Of a DNA stretch of 33,250 nt, positions 16,643 through 24,852 are shown piece after piece. Each line of letters opens with the position of its first letter. Positions within the stretch are counted from its first letter, which is position 1. Below the pieces are notes generated by a model. The model was not told the origin of the DNA. It was given only the letters and a program-made list of their open reading frames with translations, and ran no database searches. The stretch comes from Bacteroidales bacterium. Its GTDB lineage: Bacteria; Bacteroidota; Bacteroidia; Bacteroidales; UBA932. The translations under genes were made by a program, and so were the position numbers. The stretch lies in NCBI GenBank assembly GCA_017529425.1, contig JAFXNQ010000005.1, positions 1 to 33,250 of the forward strand. Direction: 5' to 3'.

Positions 16643-18796
16643 TTAATAGGTCAGTATGCTCCAATAAGTGCTCCATGCCCCGTGGGCGCGGTCTGTCGCA
16701 TCGGCAGGGCTGTATGCATACGACACGTACTGAGTCTTGCTCAGGTTTACGTGACCCAGGCCGTCGCCGCTCACACCCATATTGTGGGCGTATTTGACGA
16801 CATTGCCGGTGACGTCGCCGAGATAGGTGAACGTGAGACCGTCTGTAGATGTCCATACGGACAGGCGGCTGTTTGCCGTGATACGCCAGGATGTATGGAA
16901 TGCATAGAAGAGGTCGTAATCTTCAACATACTTCACGTCGCAGCTGTCATATGAGTGGGCAAGACTCGCCGCAGCCGCTCCTTCGCGCTCTGCAAGCGCC
17001 GCCTTGTCAACTGCGGTGCCGTGGAAGGTGAGGCTGCCGGGCCAGTTTGCATTGCTGCGGGAAGCAGTCGCAACCTTGGTGAGCGGTGTACCGCCGTCGT
17101 CGTAAGTATAATACAGGAATATCGTATCGTCTTTGACCACGATGCTGGGTTCACCTATGCCCCACTTGCCGGCAGGACCGTTGTATTCTATGATAGGCTC
17201 GGCATTGCCGCCCCACCCTGAGCCGTTCCAGCGCTGCCATGGACCGCTGGGTGACGTGCTGCGGGCAATGAACAAGTCGTTCTCAAGACCTTGGAGCCCG
17301 CCGTCGGAAGAGGTGTTTGTAGTGGAGGTGTATCCCATATAGTAATAGCCGTCGAAGAATGCCGCACCGGGATCGCATACGCTCCACCAGTCTTTCGAGC
17401 CTGTTGCGCCTCCGGTCATCACTGTCTGCTCTGCAGTCCAGCTCTGGCCGCCGTCGGATGTGCGGCGCCACTTGAATTCATCGGCACGTCCGCCTGTACC
17501 GGGAGCTGCGAACCATGCGTCTATGGTTCCGTTATCGTTCATTATGATTGAAGGTCCGTAACGGTATTTATAGTTACCGGTCGTAGTGTATATGGTACGT
17601 CCTTCACCGGCCACGGGCACACTGAGCGTGAGTCCGTCCTGTTCCACCTTGACAACGGCGCTCTTTGTGGCACCGGTCAGTGTGATATTTCCTTTGCGCA
17701 GTGAGCTTGTGTTGTTTATGGTCGTGCGGTATGTGTATTGCGTCGTGTTGCCGTCAACGGCGTTGGAGCTTACAAGGGTCAGCCAGTCCACACTGGGGGT
17801 AATGGTGTAAGCTTCAGTGGCTTTGACGGTGAATGTGATGTCGTTCGCGCCGTATCCGGGATAGAACGCGGCGGGAGTCGTCTTGAGGGTGGCCACAGGA
17901 GTCTGAGATGCCACCAGAGTGGTAGAAATGGACCATGACTTGCCGGCTTTGAGGTTCTTTGAGCCGGACAGCTGCTTGGTCATTTCATAACCGGTGGTTG
18001 TAGTAGCCTTGACCGTGGGTCTCTCGGCAAGCAGGTTGGCGGGAGCGCACATCATATAGAAGCGGACCGTCTGACCAGCCGACACGGACATGCCGTCGAG
18101 GTCAAGAGAAAGGGAATTGCCCATTGCGGTGGGGGTGATTGCAGGGGTTTCCTGAGAAAGGTCCACAACTCCAGTCTGCGGGAAGAGGGCATCCTCGCAA
18201 ACCAGCTCCAAAGTGCTGATGAAGGCGGCCTGCGGGAAAGTCACATCCAGGATGATGAGACCGCCGAGATGGCTGAAATTGAAGGTGCAAAATCCGCCGG
18301 GCTTGGCAGGGTTGTCGAAAACGGGCTCGGCGCCGGTGCATGCAAGGAAATCAAAATCGCCTACGCTGAAGACGCCCTTCTCTGTCTGGGCCTGCCCCAG
18401 ATAAGAAACTTTTACGTTCTTGTAAGCATTAGCATCGCCATAATTTTCTTTGCTGAAAGGATAGTATGCGGAATACTTTGCAGTCGATACCAGAGCCCAG
18501 CCGTGGCCGTCGAAAGAACAGGTACTTGTACCGGCACCGGAGGAAACAGTGAATGAAACCTGGTCACCGCCCATATCGGGGAAGACGCCGATCTTGTCGC
18601 CGGCATCCCAGGTAGAGGAGATGTTCGACCCCGAAACGGCCGTAGTCACCTTGGTGGCGGCATCATCGGGTTCAAATTCTGGGATAACGAACTCGATTCT
18701 ACTGTCAGAACCTTCCCGGGGTTCATCCAGGGAACAGGAGTTTGCCCCTGCCAGAACTGCCAGCAGTGCAAACGATGCTAAAACGATTTTTTTCAT
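16643..18796 (-). CDS. Lipoprotein with fimbrillin-like, BACON and beta-propeller domains (paralog 9)
   Basis: A 717-residue precursor with a lipoprotein signal (lipobox GANSC, Cys21; mature CSLDEPRE). Residues about 32-295 are a fimbrillin-like domain of the same subtype as paralogs 5 and 6 (WDAGDKIGVFPDMGGDQVSFTV, GHGWALVSTAKYSAYYPF). Residues about 300-390 are BACON-like (AYTITPSVDWLTLVSS, KSAVVKVEQDG). The rest resembles a five-bladed propeller of the GH43/sialidase-like kind: RYGPSIIMNDNGTIDAWF, an Asp-box-like SDGGQSWT, GEPSIVVKDDTIFLYYTYDDGG, and LSVWTSTDGLTFTYLGDV. That suggests a surface carbohydrate-binding or hydrolysing protein; the exact enzyme family is not certain. It has its own promoter (18824-18853) and probably leads a transcript that includes the peptide gene and paralog 8. 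Confidence 0.8.
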   Translation of the reverse strand: MKKIVLASFALLAVLAGANSCSLDEPREGSDSRIEFVIPEFEPDDAATKVTTAVSGSNISSTWDAGDKIGVFPDMGGDQVSFTVSSGAGTSTCSFDGHGWALVSTAKYSAYYPFSKENYGDANAYKNVKVSYLGQAQTEKGVFSVGDFDFLACTGAEPVFDNPAKPGGFCTFNFSHLGGLIILDVTFPQAAFISTLELVCEDALFPQTGVVDLSQETPAITPTAMGNSLSLDLDGMSVSAGQTVRFYMMCAPANLLAERPTVKATTTTGYEMTKQLSGSKNLKAGKSWSISTTLVASQTPVATLKTTPAAFYPGYGANDITFTVKATEAYTITPSVDWLTLVSSNAVDGNTTQYTYRTTINNTSSLRKGNITLTGATKSAVVKVEQDGLTLSVPVAGEGRTIYTTTGNYKYRYGPSIIMNDNGTIDAWFAAPGTGGRADEFKWRRTSDGGQSWTAEQTVMTGGATGSKDWWSVCDPGAAFFDGYYYMGYTSTTNTSSDGGLQGLENDLFIARSTSPSGPWQRWNGSGWGGNAEPIIEYNGPAGKWGIGEPSIVVKDDTIFLYYTYDDGGTPLTKVATASRSNANWPGSLTFHGTAVDKAALAEREGAAAASLAHSYDSCDVKYVEDYDLFYAFHTSWRITANSRLSVWTSTDGLTFTYLGDVTGNVVKYAHNMGVSGDGLGHVNLSKTQYVSYAYSPADATDRAHGAWSTYWSILTY

Positions 18797-18823
18797 ATTT
18801 TATTGAATAGATTTCCTTAGGCG

Positions 18824-18853
18824 CAAGTTACAAACAATTAAAAGAATTACAAA
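18824..18853 (-). promoter_or_regulatory. Putative Bacteroidota promoter of paralog 9
   Basis: Read on the - strand: TTTG (18850-18853), a 19-base spacer, TAACTTG (18824-18830), 27 bases before ATG 18796. It lies in the 61-base gap behind the HAD gene, where no terminator hairpin is visible, so some read-through from the upstream operon is possible. Confidence 0.6.
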
Positions 18854-18857
18854 CAAA

Positions 18858-19706
18858 TCATGAAAAATTCTGGACTTTGTGCCTGAGTTTATCATACTCG
18901 CTGTCTGCTTTGACTTTATCTATCGTTGCCTTTACGATTTCAAATATTTCGCTCCCGTCGGTGAAAACTGCCGGGGCAATGAACGTCACCCTGTCCTCAT
19001 CAAGCAACTGTCTGGCCTTGGCCATCTTGGCATCTGAATCATAAACGGCAATGGCGTTGCCCCCAAACATGGTCACTATCTTCATGCAGGGGATGTCAGT
19101 AGTACCGTCGCCAAAATAGATCATATTGCTGAACGGGACAGGCTTGTCCTCGTCCGGGATACTCTCGTTTACCAGACGGTTGTCGGCGATATCCATGATA
19201 CCTTTGGTAATCTTGAAGAGGAACTGCGTCTTTGCAGTGAAGTCCACAGCCACCGCCGGCCACTCGGCATTCCCCTTGTCGTTGTAGAGGAATGCGCTGG
19301 CAAACACTTTCTTGAATTCTGCACCGATTGGAGAACCTTCTATCATCTCCGTTAGGCCGGAAGATATGATGTAGTGCTCCACCGTGACCCCTACCGCGGC
19401 GCCATAGCCGTTTACCAGGGAGAACCACTCCCTAACACCGGGATACAGCTCTATATTGCGGCCAAACTCCACAAAGGATTCGCGCTTTAGCGGGATAGAG
19501 GCCTTGCGAGCCTCGTCTATCATGATTTTCATATATGCGAGGATTCCGTTCATCTCCTGCTCCTCGCTTATGGAGTTGCTCCGCCCCCAGAACTCCTCCG
19601 GGGACTTGCCCAGAGCCTGGATAAGGCCGTACTCCTGCATATTGCCTGGCGACAGAGTACCGTCAAAGTCGTATACCAGCGCAACTTTAGTACGCTTGTT
19701 GTACAT
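18858..19706 (-). CDS. HAD-superfamily phosphatase
   Basis: A 282-residue cytoplasmic protein with HAD motif I DFDGT (Asp13 and Asp15), a motif II-like IISSGL segment near residue 110, and motif IV YFGDGTTDIPCMK in the C-terminal half. The order and the helical cap between motifs I and II (GLIQALGKSPEEFWGRSN) fit phosphoserine-phosphatase-like HADs. The substrate cannot be told from sequence. It is the last gene of the packed - strand set, 17 bases after the phosphohexomutase gene, so a role in sugar-phosphate metabolism is possible but only inferred from position. Confidence 0.85.
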   Translation of the reverse strand: MYNKRTKVALVYDFDGTLSPGNMQEYGLIQALGKSPEEFWGRSNSISEEQEMNGILAYMKIMIDEARKASIPLKRESFVEFGRNIELYPGVREWFSLVNGYGAAVGVTVEHYIISSGLTEMIEGSPIGAEFKKVFASAFLYNDKGNAEWPAVAVDFTAKTQFLFKITKGIMDIADNRLVNESIPDEDKPVPFSNMIYFGDGTTDIPCMKIVTMFGGNAIAVYDSDAKMAKARQLLDEDRVTFIAPAVFTDGSEIFEIVKATIDKVKADSEYDKLRHKVQNFS

Positions 19707-19723
19707 ATGTTATGATAAAAAAG

Positions 19724-21385
19724 TTATGCGAACTGCTCTTTGAGTTTAGCCAGCTTGGCGTCGGCATCTGACCCGGTTACTCCAAAGTAGAACTTGATCT
19801 TTGGCTCGGTTCCGGACGGGCGGACAGAGACTATGGTACCATCCTCAGAGAGGAACTGGAGCACATTGCTCTTCTGCAGGCCGGTCTTTGCCGTATCAAG
19901 ATAGTCGATGACCTCGACCACCTTGCTGCCCAGCAGCTCTTTGGGGGGATTGGCGCGGTAATCTTTCATAATCCTTTGGATCTCTGCGGCGCCCTCCTTG
20001 CCGGTACGGTAGATGCTGGTGAGGCCCTCCTTGAAATAGCCAAACTCCTTGTAAATCTCCTGCAGATAGCCGTAAACAGTCTGGCCGCGATCCATAAGCC
20101 ATGCCGCACACTCTGCAAGCAAGCCGCAGCTTGCTGCAGAATCCTTGTCGCGGACAAAGTCACCGGGGTTGAAACCGTTGCTCTCCTCCCCTCCTCCTAT
20201 GTATACGCGCTTTCCTTCGTTCTCACGGACAATAGTGGCGATGTTCTTGAAACCTGTGAGCACGCTGTACAGCTGCACTCCGTATTTTGCACAGATGGCA
20301 TCTGCCAGGCGGGTGGATACGATTGTCTTGACCATATACGGGTCACCGGTCTTGAGCTTGCCAAGTTCGCTCCAGCGCTCCAGCATATAAGCGAACAGTA
20401 TGCTCAGGATCTGGTTGCCGTTGAGCAGGGTAATCTTACCCTCGTTGTCACGGACAGCCACGCCGATACGGTCGGCGTCGGGGTCGGAGGCCAGCACAAG
20501 GTCGGCACCCACCTCATCTGCCTTCTCCATGGCCATCTTCATGGCGCCGGGCTCCTCAGGGTTGGGAGATACCACGGTGGGGAAATCTCCACTGTTTACA
20601 TCCTGCTCCGGGACGTGGATAACATTCTTGAAGCCCATCTTGTCCAGGAAAGGATAAACTGTGCGGCTGCCGGTGCCGTGGAGCGGGGTGTAAACTATCT
20701 TCATATCGCTGTGACGCTTCACGCTCTCGGGCGACAGCATAAGGGTGTAGATAGAATCCAGGAAGGCTTTGTCCACCTCCTTCCCTATCATCACCGGCTT
20801 CAGGGCGGGGTCGTCGTTAAATGCGACCTGCGACGGGTCGGTTATCTTCTCCACCTCTGCGATGATGTTCTTGTCGTGCGGCTCCACAATCTGTGCGCCA
20901 TCCTCCCAGAACACCTTATAACCGTTATACTGCTTGGGATTGTGCGATGCGGTTATCATGATGCCGGCGTTGCAACCCAGATGACGGATAGAGAAACTCA
21001 GCTCCGGCGTGGGGCGGATATCCTCAAAAAGATAGACCTTGATACCATTCTTGAGCAGTACGCCCGCAGTGATGTCGGCAAAGAAGCGGGAATTGTTGCG
21101 GCAGTCGTAAGATACGACCACCGATGTCGGCTTGCCGCCAAAGAGCTGTTTAAGGTAGTTTGCAAGGCCCTGGGTAGCCATACCCACGGTATACTTGTTC
21201 ATCCGGTTTGTGCCGACTCCCATAACTCCTCGAAGGCCACCGGTACCGAACTCCAGGGTGCGGTAAAAACGGTCTTCAAGCTCTTTGGGGTCGCCCTTTA
21301 TGAGTTCTGCGACCTCGGCGCGGGTAGCAGCGTCAAAACTTTCGCCAAGCCAGCTTTTGGCAACGTCCAGGTAAGTCTTTTCCAT
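19724..21385 (-). CDS. Phosphoglucomutase/phosphomannomutase family protein
   Basis: A 553-residue protein of the alpha-D-phosphohexomutase family, which moves phosphate between C1 and C6 of hexose phosphates. All four landmarks are present: phosphoserine loop TASHNP (Ser147), metal loop DPDADRIG (Asp301, Asp303, Asp305), sugar loop GGGEESNGF (about 397-405) and phosphate loop RPSGTEPK (522-529). The length and the GTGGLRG motif (48-53) fit the longer PgcA-like bacterial enzymes. It probably converts glucose-1-P and glucose-6-P, though mannose specificity cannot be excluded. It lies 18 bases behind the S9 peptidase gene. A second mutase gene of a different branch starts at 32981. Confidence 0.93.
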   Translation of the reverse strand: MEKTYLDVAKSWLGESFDAATRAEVAELIKGDPKELEDRFYRTLEFGTGGLRGVMGVGTNRMNKYTVGMATQGLANYLKQLFGGKPTSVVVSYDCRNNSRFFADITAGVLLKNGIKVYLFEDIRPTPELSFSIRHLGCNAGIMITASHNPKQYNGYKVFWEDGAQIVEPHDKNIIAEVEKITDPSQVAFNDDPALKPVMIGKEVDKAFLDSIYTLMLSPESVKRHSDMKIVYTPLHGTGSRTVYPFLDKMGFKNVIHVPEQDVNSGDFPTVVSPNPEEPGAMKMAMEKADEVGADLVLASDPDADRIGVAVRDNEGKITLLNGNQILSILFAYMLERWSELGKLKTGDPYMVKTIVSTRLADAICAKYGVQLYSVLTGFKNIATIVRENEGKRVYIGGGEESNGFNPGDFVRDKDSAASCGLLAECAAWLMDRGQTVYGYLQEIYKEFGYFKEGLTSIYRTGKEGAAEIQRIMKDYRANPPKELLGSKVVEVIDYLDTAKTGLQKSNVLQFLSEDGTIVSVRPSGTEPKIKFYFGVTGSDADAKLAKLKEQFA

Positions 21386-21403
21386 ATAAGTATTGATTTA
21401 TGA

Positions 21404-23422
21404 TTATTTTATTCTTAAAACTTCTGGCAGATCCTGCTCCAGCAGATAATTATACCAGAACCTCATATTCTGCATCTCAAAGTGGCGCTGCTGGCTGCCG
21501 CGGTAGCCGTGCATGCCGCCGGGATAGAGCATCAGTTCAAAATCCTTCCCCTGGCTCTGCAGTTTATCTATCACCTGCAGGGTATTCTGCATGTGGACAT
21601 TGTCGTCTCCGGTGCCGTGGGTTATACGCACCATATTGGTTTTATCGCCGCGGTATTTGCCAAGCCTGTTCACAACTGCAGAGGCCTCATATCCGGCCGG
21701 GTTATCCTCCGGACGCTCCATATAGCGCTCGGTATAGTGGCTGTCGTACAGCTGCCAGTCATACACGCCGCCGCTGGCAATCGCATACTGGAAATAATCG
21801 TTAGCCTCACAAGCCGCAAGCAGCGCCATAGTGCCGCCGTAAGAATAACCCTCAATACCCACCTTCTTAGGGTCGATATAGGAGAGATTTGTAAAATATT
21901 TTATGCCGTCTATCAGATCTTCAACCTCCGGGACTCCAAGTTTGAGATATGCGGTATTGACGCCGTAGCGCCCCAGATGACCCGCAGAGCGGGTATCGAG
22001 CCTGACCTGGACGACCCCGTGGTTTGCCCACCACTGAGATTCAAGATTAACCGGAGCATAGCGGTCATACACCTGCTGGCTGTCCGGTCCGCCGTAGATA
22101 TCCACCTTAACCGGATACTGGGTCTTGCCTGAACGGTCCATATCCACCGGCCAGATTACAGAGGCGGGAATCTTGCTGCCGTCACGCATAGTAACATAAA
22201 CTATCTCCCGCTCGGCAATCTTGAAATAATCGTAAAGATTCCCCTTGCTGTCAAATATCACCGCCACGTTGCGGTCCTTTACGGGACGGAGCTTGTGGAG
22301 TTCAATCTCCACATCCTTGTGCGGAGTATGGCAGTTGGAGAGAGTCGCATATACATAGCGGCCGTCCCCCTCCACCCTCACATTTGTGAAATCATAGTCG
22401 CCAAAGGATATCCTCTCCACAGCATTGCTGGAGAGGTTTATGCGGTAGATGTCGTTGCGCAGCGTAGACTCCGCGCCGCGGGCGGTAAAGAACAGGAACT
22501 TTTCGTTGAGGAAGATAAGTCTGATGCCCCAGTAATTCTTGCTGTCATCTACATAACGTGTGGTCTTGCCGTCGTAAGAGAGAAAGCAGATATGCTGCCA
22601 TTGCCCCTTCTCGCGCACCATATAGACACCCTTGGAGTTACAGAGAACTTCACTGAGCCAATCCACCCAGGTAGCCTGGTGCTCGCTGTAAACCTGAGCC
22701 TTCTGACCGTAAAGCGGGTCCACGCTATAGATTACCATATCGTCCTGGGAGCGGTCCATCCAGGGTACCAGGAGCCTCTTTCCCTTATTATCCCAGAAAG
22801 GGGTGCCGAGATACTGGTCGCGCAGCGGGTTAAAGTCAGCCCATACGATGGTGTCACCGTTTACGCTCACAAACCCCAGTTTCACCTCCGGATTTGGGTC
22901 TCCCGCCATCGGATAGCGGGTCATGCGGAGGCTGCCGTGCTGACCGGCGGCATCAAAAATTGGGAACTCCGGAACGTTGGAGTCATCAAAACGGTAAAAT
23001 GCAAGCACCTTGCTGTCCGGACTCCACCAGAAAGCGCGATAGCGGCTCTTCCTGCCGAATATCTCCTCATAATAAACCCACGATGCCCGGCCGTTGCCCA
23101 CTACCTTGCTGCCGTCGTAGGTGTGACGGTTTATCTTGCCGGAAGCCACTTCCATTGTATAGAGGTCACCCTCCAGGGTATAGGCTATGTGACGCCGGTC
23201 GGGGGAATATGTGGGATTCTCCCACCCAGGGACCAGCTCCGGAATCTGCGCCTCGGCGGCTTTGGCCAACGAGCCGGTGCGGACATTGATGACCCCTGCC
23301 GGAAGATTGCCGGAAATCAGTTGCTCTTCTGTAAGGGGAATCTTATCCTGGGCATAAACAGGAACTGCAGCCGACGCCAGAATCATTGTAAGAATCACGG
23401 TTAAAACTGAAAGCCTTTTCAT
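21404..23422 (-). CDS. S9 family dipeptidyl peptidase IV-like protease
   Basis: A 672-residue exported serine peptidase. The first 25 residues form a cleavable signal peptide ending VYAQ. The middle part is the beta-propeller of the DPP IV family (YSPDRRHIAYTLEGDLY, FWWSPDSKVLAFYRFDD). The C-terminal alpha/beta-hydrolase domain has the nucleophile motif GYSYGG (Ser527), THGTGDD (Asp606) and GGMHGYRG (His638), a complete triad, plus the IYGGPDSQQV segment of the oxyanion region. It should release dipeptides, typically after proline, in the periplasm or at the surface. The Glu residues that bind the substrate amino terminus were not assigned. It starts 7 bases after the helicase gene stop, in an apparently polycistronic unit of mixed function. 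Confidence 0.93.
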   Translation of the reverse strand: MKRLSVLTVILTMILASAAVPVYAQDKIPLTEEQLISGNLPAGVINVRTGSLAKAAEAQIPELVPGWENPTYSPDRRHIAYTLEGDLYTMEVASGKINRHTYDGSKVVGNGRASWVYYEEIFGRKSRYRAFWWSPDSKVLAFYRFDDSNVPEFPIFDAAGQHGSLRMTRYPMAGDPNPEVKLGFVSVNGDTIVWADFNPLRDQYLGTPFWDNKGKRLLVPWMDRSQDDMVIYSVDPLYGQKAQVYSEHQATWVDWLSEVLCNSKGVYMVREKGQWQHICFLSYDGKTTRYVDDSKNYWGIRLIFLNEKFLFFTARGAESTLRNDIYRINLSSNAVERISFGDYDFTNVRVEGDGRYVYATLSNCHTPHKDVEIELHKLRPVKDRNVAVIFDSKGNLYDYFKIAEREIVYVTMRDGSKIPASVIWPVDMDRSGKTQYPVKVDIYGGPDSQQVYDRYAPVNLESQWWANHGVVQVRLDTRSAGHLGRYGVNTAYLKLGVPEVEDLIDGIKYFTNLSYIDPKKVGIEGYSYGGTMALLAACEANDYFQYAIASGGVYDWQLYDSHYTERYMERPEDNPAGYEASAVVNRLGKYRGDKTNMVRITHGTGDDNVHMQNTLQVIDKLQSQGKDFELMLYPGGMHGYRGSQQRHFEMQNMRFWYNYLLEQDLPEVLRIK

Positions 23423-23429
23423 AGGGTAA

Positions 23430-24848
23430 CTATCTCTTAAAACAATTATCGGGGAAATTTACTAAAAAAACTTTTTCACTGGAGCGGGTAATCGCAGTAT
23501 ATAGCCATTTTATATCATCTAAAGTGACCTCATCGCCCCAGAAAGGGTTATCGATATACACGCAGGGCCATCCCCCGCCCTGCGATTTGTGGCAGGTGAT
23601 GGCGGTGGCATATTTTATTTGCAGTGCGTTGAAGTATTTATCTTCTCGAACCGCTTCGTAGCGTTTCTTCTTGGTGGGGATATCATCATAATCGGCCCAG
23701 ACCCCGTCAAAAAGGGCCTGCTGCTGCGCCGCGGTGAGTGCTGCCGCCTCGCTGGTGAGGGTATCCAGGATTATCTTGGCGGTTATCTCCAGGTTGTCGT
23801 AATCGGGAAATGAAAGGGTAGCCTGGGCAAAGTGCAGGCCATAGCGCTCCTCATATTTACTGACCTTGATAAGACGGGCCATATCGCCGTTGGCAATAAA
23901 GAAATCTTCATCGTCCAGCTTCTCCAGGAACTGATAGCAGTTTTTGACCACCATCAGCTTGTCGCTGCGGGTCAACTGCTCTTCCCGGTAGAGCACCTGG
24001 GAGCGGATACCCATATTGTAGCGGTTTGCCCGCTTGTTGCTGCGGGTCAGCACCACCACCCCGTCCAGGCCATAACGCCCTATGGCGTCGCTCATGCTCT
24101 CTATCAGTTCCCCTCCGCTGATGCGGGAGATATCGTCAAAACCCTCCAGCTCAAGCTGCGGAAAATCCACCTGAGCGGCAGATTCCATCCTGCGCAGCAG
24201 CGTGGCGTTGTGGAGGATGCCGGACTCCTGCGCCTGGCGGAGCACCTCCCCCAAATCGGCACTGTGCACCGGCCCGAACGCGCTCTGCATAAAGTCGATA
24301 TCCAGCGCCGGGCTGGCATCCATCCCGACCGGCGGGAGCTGGCCTCGGTCCCCCACAAAAATCATCTTGTTGCCGGGGGCGCTGCGTACATAATCCACAA
24401 GATCCTGCAGCAGGTCACCGCTGCCAAACACATTCCCGCCACCGTCGCCGCCAATGGTTATCAGCGAGGCCTCGTCTATTATGAAAAAGGTATTGCGGCT
24501 GCGGTTCATGTCGAGGGTAAACTTGCCAAACCCGCCGCTCATCGACTTCTGACGGTAAATATGCTTGTGTATGGTAAAAGCCGGCATTCCGGTGAATCCG
24601 GAGAGCACCTTTGCGGCGCGCCCCGTGGGTGCCAGCAGAACATACTTGTATTTATGCTGTTCGAGAGTCTTTACAAAGGCGGCGATGGCGCTGGTCTTGC
24701 CTGTGCCGGCATACCCTGCAACCACCATAATATCAGATGAACTGTCTCCGCCAAAAGCCTCCAGCGCCTCAAACAGGCGCGACTGGTCGTCAGTCGGCGG
24801 AAAGGGCAGGTTGTGAAGCACCGCCTGAGTGAAACTCCCCCCTGCCAT
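23430..24848 (-). CDS. RecD-like superfamily 1 DNA helicase
   Basis: A 472-residue ATPase with SF1B helicase motifs: Walker A GYAGTGKTSAI (Lys51), LLAPTGRAAK, Walker B FFIIDEASLI (Asp125, Glu126), motif III FVGDRGQLPPVG (about 164-175), and near the C-terminus AITCHKSQGGGW and YTAITRSSEKVFLV of the UvrD_C_2/RecD type. It is much shorter than RecD2 (no N-terminal extension) and resembles the stand-alone RecD/Pif1-like helicases common in Bacteroidales. Its start is four bases after the trkH stop, so translation may be coupled. The DNA process it serves is unknown. Confidence 0.88.
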   Translation of the reverse strand: MAGGSFTQAVLHNLPFPPTDDQSRLFEALEAFGGDSSSDIMVVAGYAGTGKTSAIAAFVKTLEQHKYKYVLLAPTGRAAKVLSGFTGMPAFTIHKHIYRQKSMSGGFGKFTLDMNRSRNTFFIIDEASLITIGGDGGGNVFGSGDLLQDLVDYVRSAPGNKMIFVGDRGQLPPVGMDASPALDIDFMQSAFGPVHSADLGEVLRQAQESGILHNATLLRRMESAAQVDFPQLELEGFDDISRISGGELIESMSDAIGRYGLDGVVVLTRSNKRANRYNMGIRSQVLYREEQLTRSDKLMVVKNCYQFLEKLDDEDFFIANGDMARLIKVSKYEERYGLHFAQATLSFPDYDNLEITAKIILDTLTSEAAALTAAQQQALFDGVWADYDDIPTKKKRYEAVREDKYFNALQIKYATAITCHKSQGGGWPCVYIDNPFWGDEVTLDDIKWLYTAITRSSEKVFLVNFPDNCFKR

Positions 24849-24852
24849 AGCC

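Noticed and set aside
19976-21403. A 475-codon open frame on the + strand opposite the phosphohexomutase gene
   Set aside because: The mutase gene has every catalytic motif in place; the opposite frame shows no motif and arises from codon bias.
22295-23404. A 369-codon + strand frame opposite the S9 peptidase gene
   Set aside because: No domain, signal or promoter; it is an antisense shadow of a well-supported gene.
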